From positions 930,001 to 994,000 of the forward strand of contig JAUDYN010000009.1 in NCBI GenBank assembly GCA_030407005.1: 64,000 bases of DNA, written 5' to 3'. Positions 45,010 through 57,900 of this stretch are shown piece after piece; positions within the stretch are counted from its first letter, which is position 1; each line of letters begins with the position of its first letter. Source of the stretch: Desarmillaria ectypa (Eukaryota; Basidiomycota; Agaricomycetes; Agaricales; Physalacriaceae). The position numbers were made by a program, and so were the translations under genes. The notes under the pieces were generated by a model, which ran no database searches, was not told the origin of the DNA, and saw only the letters and a program-made list of their open reading frames with translations.

Positions 45010-47245
45010 TCAATATTCGATAGACGGACTGCGAGTGATAAATCTCGAATCCGTTACACCCTTCCTCAAATCAATAGTAGAAGTTGGCATAGTCTGAGAC
45101 GCAGTCGATGGTAGAGAGTCAATACCATCGGACTCTTGGGGTCCGTGATCAGCAACTATACCGACGTTCCAGAAGAAGAGGACGGCGAATATAGTACCTA
45201 GAATATGAAGGTTAGATCTACCTCTCAAAGCTCAAAAAATGTTCACGTACCGACGACTCCGAAAGCAAATGAGCCCCATGCTGCGGCTTTGTAGCCATCC
45301 AGTAGTGCTTCTCGAGGGGCATTGCTATTGCTGACGTTGACAATAACTCCCATTTTCGCTGAATTTTGTGCGACTACTCGATTGTAGATGATGGTCGTGA
45401 CTGTTACGCCCAATGCTGTTCCGATCTATGATGCCAGCAAGTTCAATTATGCTTTGTCGTGCTTCACGACAATGCTCACTTGGTTCATTGTTTGGAACAA
45501 AGCACCGGAAAGACTTTGCTCGTGGGGTTCGACAATTTTGGCCACGAAGATTGTCCCTGACGCAAAGACGAAATCGGCACCAAATACGGACAAGATGGCA
45601 CTGGGGAAACCAAATCGCCAGTACGAAGCATTGGGGTCAATGAGTGCAAAGAACAAAGATGCACAGCCAGTAGCTAGCGTTCCGGATGCTTGAAAGGATG
45701 GTAGGTAAGCAAGCAAGCAGCGGCTTAATGGTTAGGGATGGCTTACCCAATATCCACACGATAGAAACGCGAGCGATGATCAAGACAACGATGGTATTGA
45801 GGATGATCCCTGTGACAAACATGGGAATGAACCTAACCATAGTGAGGATAGGTGTGTAGTCCTCGTAATCTTGATAGAACAACTGAACACGGGATTATCA
45901 GGTGGGTTTCTCTCGATACGATATTATCTTACCTGTGCCCAAAAGTTCCATGCCAGGAATGAGGCGAAGGTGAATAAGACGATAAGCATAATCGCAGCAA
46001 ACTTTCCATTTCCCTTGGTCCATAGGGAGAGCTTCATCATGGGGGGAGGAGTCCAGATTGAATACGGTGCCTTTGGGTTGAGCTGTACGCGTTCAAGGTA
46101 CCACTGCCAGGCCAGGAATAGTCCAATGACGAGCACACCGACAATGAGAAGAGCAATGATATCTATGAAGCTCCTTCAGCCTCGGAGCGAGGGCGGAGAG
46201 AGATGAAACGTACAAGAGGTCGCCCATTTATTCGGAGCAATCTCCCCATCACTTAGAACGAAGACTATAAGGACTAGTCCCGTAGTCACTAAAAATGCTC
46301 CCAACCAATCGATGCGACGGTCGGCTTCGGTTGATGGTTCATCTTTCGGAATAGACCAAAGGCCCATAAGCAGGAACAACAATGTCAGGCCACTTGACAG
46401 ATAGAAGTTGCTCCGCCAAGTAGGGCTGGAAAAGTATCAGATCCTTGTTAATGTGTTAAATGAGAAGAAGGCTCATACTCTGAGAGCTGGATCAAGGTAC
46501 CACCCAAAGCTTGTCCCGTAAATCCACCCAACGGTGCTCCAGCGGCAAAAGAAGCGAACGCAATAAACCGCGTTCGACCAGGTGGGAAAGAATGTGCGAG
46601 AACGCCCATCTAAGGGACAGATCACTGAATGGAACTCGATGGCAAGCGAACTACTCACTGATGCTGGAAGAGCTGCTGCGGCTCCGACACCTTGCAAACC
46701 ACGAAGTACATCGAGGACAATTTCATCTTGCAAGACCAATTAGCCTGGTAATGAGAGGAAGGAGTGGCATACTTACCATGAGCGAACCCACAGGCAAGTG
46801 TGAAGATGGCAAGCCATGCGGAACCGAGCAGGAATGTTATTTTACGGCCGTATAAGTCTGCAACACGTCCGAACATGGGAAAGAGACAGCCCTGCAGAAA
46901 TGTTGAATGTGCTGGACAAAGGCTCTTCCTATCAAAAACCTACAGAACTCAAAGCATACGACGATACCTGGACAGAAAATCAGTAGACGCCTTGTCGAAC
47001 ATTCAGCCCACTTACGAGCCATTGAAGCTGAGTTTGCTCGATATCCAGTTCTCTTCCTATTGATGGTAGAGACACCGCTGCTGAAGTATTGTTCGAGCTC
47101 TTATCGAATGGTGGTATGAGCGAAAGACCAATCGTCAACCAAGACGGCAACTCACGTTCACCCACATAGCCAGCGTACATGTCGCGATGATGGCCACTGT
47201 GCGACCTGTCGAAAGCGGTTGTTTTGCGACGATTTCCTTCTCCAT
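45010..47245 (-). CDS. MFS drug:H+ antiporter-like transporter, copy 2
   Basis: A close paralogue of the transporter at 29.6-31.9 kb. It starts MEKEIVAKQPLSTGRTVAII at 47245. Landmarks: FPMFGRVADLYGRKITFLLG (motif A), RGLQGVGAAAALPAS, FASFAAGAPLGGFTGQALGG, DWLGAFLVTTGLVLIVFVLS, WQWYLERVQLNPKAPYSIW, FFALIDPNASYWRFGFPSAI, MNQIGTALGVTVTTIIYNRV and FFWNVGIVADHGPQE. The same exon breaks occur as in copy 1. The protein has its own C-terminal tail (SDGIDSLPSTASQTMPTSTI), with a stop at 45010. No stop or frameshift was seen, so both copies are probably active. It converges on SDH4 with a gap of about 240 bp. The N-terminal tail is much shorter than in copy 1. Confidence 0.92.
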
Positions 47246-47869
47246 GGTCGACGATATAGGTAGCAAGGAACTGATGGGGGATCGCCAGAACTCGCGAAGG
47301 TTTAAATAAGTCAAACTCCTACTTCGAACTATTCAAGTGGGTCTTGTTACCAAGTTTAATTATATCATTCTACGCCACACGATAGCTCCGATGATTGGGT
47401 TTTCCGTCGTCGGGTTTTCGAGTGAGTAGGTTTGTGGCGGGATGAAGGTCCTCCCCCGGATGTAGTAGGCATAGAAGTGCATCATTGTCGAAGGGGACGG
47501 TGCTTCCACAGAAGTGGTCGTTTTTCTCGGTACCTTCGGAACATCAAGTGGGTGCGTCGAAGTTCCGTAATAACCGAGCGTTCTTCGCGCGCTGCTCACG
47601 TGACTGGTGCCGCCTTTGGAATTGAGGCGCTGGGCAGGGCAGGGCAGGGCAGGGCAGGGCAGTGGGATTGCGAAACACTAAGGGGAACTTGTGACATTTC
47701 TGACTAACATTCTTTCAAGTAGCTGGGTATATTGTAGACAGCATCTATGCATGATGATAAGGTACAAGATGAAAGCAAACATACGACCTACGTAAAGCAG
47801 GGGTGTCGTTGATTGTGTTTTTGGATCAGTATAGTACTTCCTTCTGGCCGGTGCTCAAACCTTGTTAGT
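47246..47869. other. Intergenic with a pentanucleotide microsatellite
   Basis: Holds the promoter of MFS copy 2 on the left and the 3' flank of the permease on the right. No gene supported. Confidence 0.4.
47632..47661 (+). repeat. (GGGCA)6 microsatellite
   Basis: Six uninterrupted units of GGGCA. Confidence 0.95.
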
Positions 47870-50637
47870 TTAAACGTCCTCATGATCCTCCTCCTGGTCG
47901 ATTTTTGACTTGGCGACAGGAATTTCGTTGACGGTGGCATCATCGACGTATGATTGTTTGTGAAGATTCGACTGAGGCCCATGATAATGTCTGTGACCAT
48001 CGATAATGTACCACGTGCTGGCCGAAAATGTTAGCAGATTCCAAGAAGCAAGTAATTCATCGGTAACGTACAACGCCAAAACCATAACGCCAATGGTTAT
48101 GACCTAACACTTCCATCTCAGCACGGTGAAACGGGAAAACGTGTGGGGTAAAAGCTCTCACCGAAGCGTAGTTCATGTTCTCTTTCGTGATGGGTTTTAC
48201 CGTCGGGAATGAGAAGATCACACACACGAAAATGGTCCACAGGATACACGTCCAATTCATCGCAGCACCCAGGATGCCGTCACCCATATAAAAGGGACCA
48301 GGTTTGAACATGACTTCGGGATGGTTTTGAAACACCCGTCTGAGGAAGATAGGGATGATGTAGCTCAGATCGAGTGCCATGGCGGTGAGCGAGAAGATGG
48401 CGTTGGCGGCAATGGGACTTGCGAGGTCAAGCAACCCAGGAAGGACGGAGACAAAAGTAGTCAGAAAGATAGCGCGAAGAGGTGTGTTGGTCAGCCTAGA
48501 GTTGTGACCAAAATAACCGGCATCGGGGAGTCCTACGATGGTTTGATATGAATCTCAATTCGGAATTGTGTGAAATTGGGCGCACCGTGGTCGCGGCTGA
48601 AGGCATAAACGGTGCGTGATGCAGCCTGTAGCGCAGTTTGAACGACGAAGAAGGCTGTGAGGCAAACGAAAGCCTGTAGTAACAGTATCAGTGGTCAAAA
48701 CCACAACATGCCAGATCAAGAACCGACCCATAGTATTAGCGCCCCTGTCTTCCCCATTCGAAGGTACATGATCTGATCAAAGTTTTGGTAATCGCAAACA
48801 ACCCAGCCTAGCCTAATAACGTACCTCAAGCACAGCAGAGCCAGAAGCCCCGGGAAGGTCTTCCCTGTACGCAGATATGAATTATATAACGACCTTTCGG
48901 GTATTGTTTCACGCACAGTGGTCCAGAGCAGAGAATCAGTACGATATTGAAGAGCCATCCAAAAATCCCAGTGCCGATTACTTGAGAAGCATGTCAGCGC
49001 ATTCAATGATATGTGATATGGCTCCACAAACCCGCGATGAAAATAGCCGAGGGTGCTGTAGTGGTAAGATGTCGTTAGTCTTCAAGTCCGATTTCTATGC
49101 GTGAATACACACCAGCATACGCGGCACGTCGAACTTCTTCACTAAAACATCCATGGGGTTAGTAAGGCTGTAAACTTAATCACAGAATACAAACTCACGA
49201 GATATGCGCAGTAGCGTCGTAATCCTAATCATGACATCAATCAATTATCTTCCATCAGCTCCGACCTGAACAAACTTACCGTCATCTATCCATGTATTCA
49301 GTTCAAGAACCAGAGATAAGAAGAGGTCACTCACTGTCCATTGTACACTCAACAGTCCAAATAGGAATGCTAGACCAGTATTCCAGCCTCCGGTTTGGTT
49401 CACGAGCCCCGCCGAGCCAAAGACGTAACCAGCCGGATGCATGTTTTCGCGACCTGTCGTGGCGAGGAGGACAATGATGATGACTGCCGGTGACTGTAAG
49501 GATAATGTGATGTACAGAATGGAAAGGGTAGCTTACGGAATGTGGCCCCCAGATTAACAAAGACGAACGACGACGATAAACGAGCAAGGTAGCGAGTTGC
49601 AAGCGAGTTCTAGATACAAAAGTTGAACGACAAGATGCAGATGAGTAGATGTTATTCACCAGGATACCGTGAAAGACGAGTAAGCCAACGAAGAGCCCAA
49701 CGACCTTTCCCTAGGTTTCGAAACAATTGAGAAAACAGTCGAAGCAGGCAGTATGGATCCATTACTTGAGTAATTTCATAGTTCCCGTCCTGTAAGATAA
49801 GTATAGTGAGCCCCGATCCTTATAATGTAATTGGGGGGGGTTGTTATTACCTTGCCGATGACAACAGCGGCCCATATCATATTAGATAGACCGAACTCTG
49901 TTGAAGAGATACCCGCGATCTGGCCTGTATGAGCGCGACTCGGTCAATACAGCCCTCACATTCCCTGATTATGGTCTTACCCAGAATATTTAGCCATCCA
50001 ACCAACCAGCCGATCTAAGGAACGAACTTTTATCGGCATCCAAAACACAACCGATGAAGAGAAGCCTGCCTTACCCTCGCACGATGCTTCTGTGGTGTGA
50101 GCTGGGCCGAAGCCGTGTACCTGAGAAGGAACCCGCTAGGTCAGTGATTTCATAAGGTACCAAAGCCCGGAACGTACAGCCCACCACAGGTCGGATAAGC
50201 ACTGACGATTTCAGCGATACTGGCTCCTAGAGTGAAGCACATGCATGCTCCTAGGATCCAGCACCATACGACCTAATCGGAAGTGAGATCGGGGTGTGTA
50301 TGGGGGGAAGGGAGAATATCCAATACCGAAGATGGTCCTCCGAGCAATAATGGAGTGTTAAAAGTCGTCGCTATACTCGAACATAGACCCTATACGCGAC
50401 GAGGGAGATTGTCAGGGAGTCCGGGTGCCGCGCGTGCAAGAGCTAACCATTATACTGAATGCAAAGCTAATCTGTATCAGAATTAATGGTAAAGAAACAG
50501 CGAAATCAGGACTTGGTAAAAGCTTGCGCGTAGCTGATACGCACCGTTGCCAGATTCGAGAATTCCCGCTTGAAAGACGGGACATAGCCAAGGGCGACGA
50601 GCTTTTTGTCGTCATCGTCTATCATCGTGCTTGACAT
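47870..50637 (-). CDS. APC-superfamily amino acid permease (GABA/choline-permease type)
   Basis: A plasma-membrane or vacuolar amino-acid transporter of the fungal GABA/choline permease group. It starts MSSTMIDDDDKKLVALGYVP, where the acidic start and LGY-P-FKREFS are the usual N-terminus of the group. The hallmark loop follows: TLGASIAEIVSAYPTCGGLY, then PQKHRARIGWLVGWLNILGQ. Later come HPAGYVFGSAGLVNQTGGWN, GLAFLFGLLSVQWT, EEVRRAAYAAPSAI, LRMGKTGALILW, YAFSRDHGLPDAGYFGHNSR and VFQNHPEVMFKPGPFYMGD. It has about twelve membrane segments and ends KIDQEEDHEDV. Around twelve introns keep frame. The substrate may be GABA, choline or another amino compound. Confidence 0.9.
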
Positions 50638-52020
50638 GGAGGGAGTTGGTTCCGGTAAGGCTGCCATTGGGGGCCTTTATAAAGATCGCTAGATGGTCTT
50701 GTGGCAGTTGTGCGGCGTCTTGGAAGAGCTACCGAAAGAATTAAGAGTCTGTTTGATGCCGCCATATGTGTGCTGAAAAGAATTCAAATTTGCTCTGCAC
50801 AAAATTTTTAGGCAGACCCTATCTTTCGGATCTGGCCCTGTTCATCTTATCTGTTCCCTTCACATCCGAGCGGCCTGGATGACCGTGTCCACGCCGACCA
50901 ATCCTGTGCTAAAGGTTTCCATTCAGTCTGGATTGGGCAGCGGTTCTACCAGCCAAACGCACAAGAGGAAATATAGTTTTACCTCCTAGTAGATTGTTTG
51001 CTTCTATCTAATCCTTCCAGTTACGCTAAGAAGGGGTATACCTTCACACGGCCACCGAGAAGTATATGCCATAGAATCCAGGTCTTATTGTTGTACTGTG
51101 CTGCTGCTGCACACGGCTTCCCGACGATACGACCATCGACTCCACGAAAAGCATTCGACTGCCATTGAATGCCTATCAGGTGTTTCTGGAAGCTGAGGCA
51201 CTTATATTCAGCGCTGATAACAGAGATAGCAATGGAACGAAGCTAAAAGAGTCCGTATTGAGTACACAGGTTTATGCCATAATACCAAACACTCGACCAA
51301 TTCAGTGTCCACGCGGACTAGCGTCAATGCCCAATACCAAAATGCAGGTGTACGGGCAAACACCGCTCAGGTGTCTAACCCTGTGACGAATCCCCAGGTC
51401 GTTGCTTTTCATCCTACGCACCGGTATTGTAAGCAACCAGAGATAAGAAGAGCCTGCAGATATCCGCAGAGTTCAACTACCCGGGAACTGCAGAATGCAG
51501 GCAGATGGCAGGCAAGATAGAAGGATGAGGTTCGGCGGAAAGGCCTCTTCGATGGGGCTCTGAGAGGAACGATCCGACAGGTTTGTTCGGCTGTTCTTTC
51601 GTATCATATCTAACGCTGAATCGTAGTATTCAAATGGAAGGCTCAATCGATGACGCGTGAGAAGATGCACGAGTCTCTATATTTCTCCAGAACACCCTAT
51701 TGGCGCCCAACGGACTTCCCTTTACTGAGATCATTGTGGCTATCGTAGTGGAACGGCATTCCTCCTGCTAGGAAATCTTCGTGCCTACGGATGCATACCA
51801 CATTATTCCATAGTTCTGTTATTCCTATACTCAACAAGTGGAGAAGGACGCGATCTTTGCAACAAGCGCCAGGGGTGAAGTCGGACGCGTTTGAAAGTGA
51901 GCGACGCGTAAAACGGCAGCTCTGGCGCGTCTATTCACGACTAAAAAATGTGTCACCAGGATCCAATAGAAGACACTCGTGTCTACCGTGAAGAGCTCTG
52001 CGGGAAAGACATCCAGTATC
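50638..52020. other. Gene-poor stretch with possible further GMC debris
   Basis: Short frames only. On the minus strand near 51560-51650 the reading YYDSALDMIRKNSRTNLSD faintly resembles FDAALEQYNANKTGRLA of the intact GMC protein, but the match is too short to call. Confidence 0.3.
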
Positions 52021-52024
52021 CCTC

Positions 52025-52380
52025 CTTGGGGTCCATTTCTGCCGCCGCTGGGGTGAGATACTTTTGTAAACCCAATAGCTTGAGTATTTCGCATGCCGAA
52101 ACCACGCAGAGATGCCACCTCTTGAAAGAACTTTTAAATGAATAATTTGTTCAAAGGCAGAACTTACGAAGACCGAAGCATCGGCAATCGACTACCCTGC
52201 AGAACAGATAGTCGTCCATTGACCTTGATACTTTCGTCCGCGGTAGCGTTAACATTAACAACATCTACATAAGGATCGGTGATACATCCATCCCAAGTGT
52301 GTACGGCGGCGGAAAAACGTTGCGCATCCTTGATACTGGCCTCATAGTTGCCAGTGGTATCTTCGATCTTCGGGCGTTGA
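52025..52380 (-). pseudogene. Dead fragment of a GMC oxidoreductase gene (C-terminal region)
   Basis: Read on the minus strand, EASIKDAQRFSAAVHTWDGC is followed by ITDPYVDVVNVNATADESIK. This matches ESIKAAQRFAAAHAWDGYIT and GPYIDSVNATTDDGIK of the intact enzyme at 33.6-36.0 kb. The active-site stretch from KHPFCT onward should come next, but the reading jumps within a few residues to IADASVF-like bases (GATGCTTCGGTCTTCGTAAG near 52165), so about 50 codons including the first catalytic His are deleted. The match ends soon after. No upstream exons of the enzyme were recognised. Confidence 0.75.
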
Positions 52381-53650
52381 AAGGGATACGTGCAAGAAAA
52401 CGTTTCTAACGAAGGGCGTTGGTTTGCGGTTCACGCTCTTTAGCGTCAATACCATTTTCTTGCAGTAGCCTTTGTTCCAGCAGGTTTTGAAGAGCATGGA
52501 CACGATCTTGGAGCTTCTTTATTTCTGTGGACTTCATCGTTTTGTCAGTATCAGTGAAAGAGAGTTGTTTTGAAAAAGGAACTTATCTGTGCAGGACTAT
52601 CGTTGGTGTTCACTAGCGTACAATTCACAGTAAACGATGCACCGACAATGGAGGGAAAAGCGGGGCCATGTATCACTTGTAAAGCTGTGGCGGCTTTTGA
52701 CGAATGAATGAGTTCATAGAATTCAGAGTAGTAGCAGGAGTATACCTTGCTCTGCTGTTGTATACGTGCTGAGGTAACTTTTGCCCTGTAAGCAAAATCT
52801 TGGCTCCAAACATGCAACAGCGAATGCAGACCTTACTAACCCTGTTATGACACCGAACTGAAATACGGATGAACATCAAGAAAGCATGTAACTAGCAAGA
52901 GAAGGTTCACCATTCCAAGGTGCTACAATAGCTTTGTAGTTCGATCTCCACCGACACCATTCTATATGCATAAGCGTTAGCAGAGTTCATGAGTGAAACT
53001 GCACGAGACCCTACCGGTACTTTGAGAGATAATGTGCAAGGAACCTCTAAAGAGGCCATTTGAGCTTTTGGGACCGGACTTGAGACATCCTTTGCAGTCA
53101 CCCCCGCTGAGATGTCGTCGCAAAAGATGTGGACGACAGATCTAAATCGGATCTTGAGCCCATGACGTGTTGAAATGCCCGGTAAATTCGAGGTGAACGC
53201 GTCCTATAACTTTGAGCCTCGAGGAGTTCCGAGAATAACATCCACTTGACTTTTTTCAAAAAAAGGTCTGGTTGACCGACCGATCGACTGCTGCGGAAAT
53301 AATATGTTCGATCGAGGTGGTCATGTACTTGGCACCAACTATGACCCCGTACCATCTTGACAGCTGAATTTGCTGCATCCGTCCTTTTCAGAAGTAACAT
53401 TTTGGTAGGCCGGGCTCCATAGGAACACAACCCATTTCTGCCCGTACGGGTGGATAGCAAACAGTTTCCTGACAGTAGTACACGGGGAGATCCCCACTTT
53501 TGAAAACTTGGGTTTGTTCGTGAGCTGGATATATGACTGGCAAAGGCCTTGACAGGGCTTCGAAATGTTGTCGATGTTGTGATGAAAGCAAGTGGCGAAT
53601 GGGTCGTCTTCGGACCGGTATCCGGTTGCTGCTGGACGCTTTCATGTTAA
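52381..53650 (-). other. Unidentified protein-like stretches, possible broken gene
   Basis: On the minus strand, protein-like segments follow in order: RSDLDLSSTSFATTSQRG then a stop, KDVSSPVPKAQMASLEVPCT, SLKVPVGSRAVSLMNSANAY, YRMVSVEIELQSYCS, HGPAFPSIVGASFTVNCTLV, and a short coiled-coil-like EIKKLQDRVHALQNLLEQRL near 52470-52535. Frames change between them and I could not find a clean exon chain. It could be a real multi-exon gene of unknown family or a decaying one. It runs into the GMC fragment. Confidence 0.3.
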
Positions 53651-54944
53651 AATTCCTTCGTGCCCGGCTGTCTTTCGATTATGGTCTTCCAGAGAATATT
53701 AGCAATTTTGAGTCGATGTCACGTATTAATGGCCGAGTCGAGTAGAATGACTGTTACGGTGGCTGTGGGTATTTGTCCATGCTTGTAGAGACATCTCCAG
53801 CTTTCCATCTTGCCTCTTTACCACAATGACCTTCGACCCTCCTCGCAACTTGCAGCCTCTTTCTCTAACAATGCGCTGCTCGCTACTGCGCCGTCAAAGA
53901 CTAACTGAACACCTGTTTCCAGTGTGCACCAATACGTAACCTGTGGCTGCAAACGCGACAGGCTATTCGAGCACTGTGCTGAGCGAGCGATGCGATAATA
54001 TCGGGACCAAAGTTATCAATGTCGAAACGTACTGCAGGAAACATACTGTACCAACGACGGCCCCTGTGCAGATGCGAAAGCCAGCTGTCTGAGGTCAATT
54101 CTTTCCGTTAAGGACCAGAGGGAGAGGTCCAACATTCGCACCTTATAGAACTCGCCCTTTCTTCTGTATCACTTGCATTTCTCGCCGCATCAAGTGTTTC
54201 GAAATGAACTGATTTCTCTGAACGATATCGCATATATTTAGTCTGTCGACTCTGCCCAGCATTTTCTCTTAGCACCCAGACTCTCAACCCTGTATCGTCT
54301 TTCTTTTCTTGCGTCACGTCCACGAATGTCTATGTGGCTACCCGCCTCTCGCCTTTTCCAAATTTTGTGTCCCTACTGTATGAACGGTTAACTTGTAATG
54401 AAATATAGCCAAGAATTCGCGTGCCTCTCCGACCAACAGCAGACATTTGATTGGTTCAGACTTCTCGCTCCATGCAACACAAGTTCACACCGAGCATGAG
54501 ATCTCTACGGCGCCTAGTGAACTTACTTTGACTGCAGTGAGAGACGCTGCTATCACAGGCTGTTTCGGCTGCCTGGGAATCGAGCCTGCTCCTAGATAAT
54601 ATCTGGAGGGAAGGCAAGCTCATGGGGCTACCATCGCTACAGCCACATATAGGGTACACAAAGTGAAGGTTCGACGATGGATAATTCATTAAGATCGACC
54701 AGAAGTAGCTTCGGACATACAGATACTTGGATAGATATTAGGGTACAAGCTGTGGTCTTAGGACAGAAAGATATGTAACATAAAGCGCCTATGCAATCGA
54801 AGTTTAAAAGCAACGACAGAACTCGGGAGATATCACAGCGAGACAAGACATAGACGTACATATCGACAACAAGGAAATACGGATAATGTAGAGATCAAGA
54901 ATGTTCACACATCACATAAATCTGATAAATAGGGGAGACAGGGC
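53651..54944. other. Intergenic, nothing recognised
   Basis: Frames below 80 residues on both strands without motifs. Includes the 3' flank of the coiled-coil gene. Confidence 0.35.
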
Positions 54945-57900
54945 TTAGGCAAAGGTCGGTACCTGCGACTTGTTTTCCTTTTCCTCTTTCTCGGACACCG
55001 ACGCAATAGAGCCGGGCACAGTAGTTGGAACCTTGACCTTTCCAAGGGTTTTCTCTAAAGTCAGAGAGGGCCGTCGATGAGGAGTAGAACTGGTAGAAGC
55101 GGACAGAGAAGGCCGACCAGAGGTCGAAAGAGAGAGAGACGGAAGTTTGCCCGGAGCACTGGAGAGTGATTGGCGGAGCTTGTTGGGAGGGGGACCCATG
55201 GACCCCTCAACGGTACGCGAAGGTTTAGACATCGGAGGTCCTGCTCTAATCGATGAGCTTGACGCAGGCGTTGGGGTACTAAGGCTGTTCATGCGCGCGC
55301 TTTTCACGAGGGCCGGAGTTTTGCTGACCATTGGGGTCTTCGTGACAGCAGGAGGCCTCATTTTCTCCAGTGAAGGTCGACTAATGTGGCTGGAATTTGA
55401 CATAACACTTTCCCTCCCCGAATCTGACATGACAGACGGCGGTCGTGAATGAGGGGTGGCCAACGCCGATTGACGTCGTTGAGAATTGGCTTGATTAGCC
55501 ACTGGGCGGGCAGGAGTGGAGCCTGCTGTGCCCTGCACTTGTAATTTCCGCTTGATCTATAAAGCAACATCAACCGAGTGCAAAAGGAACAGAACGGAAA
55601 AACATACCAGTTCTAATTCTTGTTGTTTTGCATCCAATGCCATATTCAACCCATCAACATCAGAGCGATCCTTCTCCCTCTCCTTGTGCATCTGCGTCAA
55701 CTTCAGATCTTTGTTGGCACTATCCTGCTGGAGTTCCTGCAGATGCCTTCGCAGACGCTCGACCTCGTCCTTCAATGCACCAACGTCCTGCGCCTTCTCC
55801 TTCAACGCAATCTCTGCACGCATCTTGCTCTCGCCTTCGCGCCGCGCCGCCTCCTCAAGCGCCCGGGCGTGCTCTTCCTGCATACGCGCCATCTCCTGGC
55901 GCATGCTCATCTTCTGGTCATGCAGCTCCTCCAACTCGGCTTGCCTCTGCGCACTGCGACGACTGTATTCGGCCGCTTCTTCGTCTCGTCTGCGTAACTC
56001 ATCCCCAAGTCGTGCTATCTCGCTCTCATGCTCTTGCTCAAGCGCAGCAATATGTTCGTCACGCTCATGGAGGCACTGGGATAGATCTGCAGCATGCTCC
56101 TCCTCCTCCAGACGTTGATGAAGCTGGCACACACAGATAAGATTTTATTTCATAATACCGAAAAAAGCGTACCTCGTCTCGCTCCCTCTCGAGATCGGCA
56201 TTACGATCCCAAAGTTCCGAGACTTGCTGCTCGACTTCGACACGCTTGTTGACACTATCGTTGTAGTCGACCTCCATTCGATCAATCTTAGCGTTCAGCT
56301 CGGTTACGTCGACTTGAAGGGCATCACATTGCTTCTCCAGGGTCGTCTTCGCCGTCTCAAGCGCCTGTATCTTCTCGGTAGCGGCCTCCGAAAGGCGCCA
56401 CTGGGATTCGAGCTCAGCCTTCAACATGCGTAGTTCGTCCTTATCATCCTTGGCATCCTTCCTGGCGGCCTCCGCCTCACTCTTCAATACCGCCTTTTCT
56501 ATCTCGAGTCTCTCAGTCGCAAGGTGGAGCTCCTGGCGTTCCTGGTCCCACTCGGCCTGCGCCAAGGTGTATCGCTCCTTCTCGCCTTCCTGCTCCTTCT
56601 CCTTCTCCATCATATGCTTCTTGAATTCATCGTCGAAAACAATGCTAACGTTGCCCAACTGCTCAACCTCCTCCTGGAGGGGGCGGAGACTCTTTTCGAA
56701 ACGCTGCTCCTCCTCTTCTTGAGTCCATAGTGCTTCCTTCAGTCTCATGACATCGTCAGATCTTTCCTTCACTAGTGCCTCTAATGTTGCAACCTCCTCC
56801 CTGAACATGTCTTCCATGCGCCTCCAGGACGCCTTCTCCCTCTCCAGATCAACAATCCTCTTCTGCAGCGCTGTCAAAGCTTCCTCGCTGCAGGTATCCA
56901 GCATACTTCTCTCAAAGCTTTCTTGCCTTGCACTATCAACCTCGTCCTCCAGGTAGCGGCAAGTCTTCTCCAACTCGGCGACTTTCTTTTTCCACGCTCG
57001 TAGTACTCCCTTGCGTTTTGTGTCTTCCTTCTCAACCTCCGCCAGCTTCTTTCCTAAGATGTCAACAAGTTCGTCCCGAGCGCAGAGGTCCGTCTCGTAC
57101 TGTCCGCAGAGCTCCTGCTGCAGCGAAAGCTGCGTTTGCAGAGAGAAAAGGACGTTTTCTTCTTTGGAGGCCGTTCGTGCATGACTCGGAGCGCCGCGCG
57201 GCGGAGTAATTGGGATGTTGGTCTGCGGAGTATAATATGTCTTTGCACCAGCACTGAAGGGATCGGGTTCAGGCACCTTCTCAGAGTATACAACGAGGTC
57301 AGCAGATGATTCGTCGTTGATGTCTGCCTCTGGACGACCTTTCGAAGAAGCGTGGGAAGAAACAGAGGACGTCGATTTCATTAGCGATTGGAAAACAGCA
57401 TCGCTCAATGCTCGACTTCGGCTTTTGTTGTCAGAAGAATGTGGTGAATCAGTGGACAAAATGGCATTCTTTGCGTCGTTAGACGCGACAGACGGGGCTG
57501 TGGACGCATTGGAGGACCGTTTGGACTTATCGTCCATAGAAAAGAAGACTGTTTGACCGAAACTAAAAGACTGGCTACGGTCATGAAGAGGGGCAGATGG
57601 ATGGGGAGACTTTTCTCTAGCGTGAAACGCTGCTTCATCAACTTCGACGGAGGCAGCGTTCTCTTTCTCTTCTTCGAGCTCGGCTGCCATTTCTTTGCCT
57701 TTGCCTTTGTTAGCAAAGGGCGTAGAAGTCATTGCTTTGCCTTGGAAGCCTCCTTGAGCAACATCCGATTCGTGAGTATCGCTTCCCTTGGCGAGTGATG
57801 GCTCATCCATAGAAAAACTAAGGCCTGGCAGCGCGAAATTGGGGAGTTGGATATCCTGAGAGACGTCAAATATGTTGGAGTTATTCGGGGCTGAGGGGGA

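Noticed and set aside
44700..45100. Plus-strand 126-residue frame as a gene after SDH4
   Set aside because: Starts inside the last SDH4 exon in another frame and runs antisense into the MFS C-terminus. No domain seen.
55516..56140. Plus-strand frames of up to 200 residues rich in Ser/Cys/Leu
   Set aside because: They lie antisense to the coiled-coil region and mirror its Glu/Lys/Leu codons. No plus-strand gene features.
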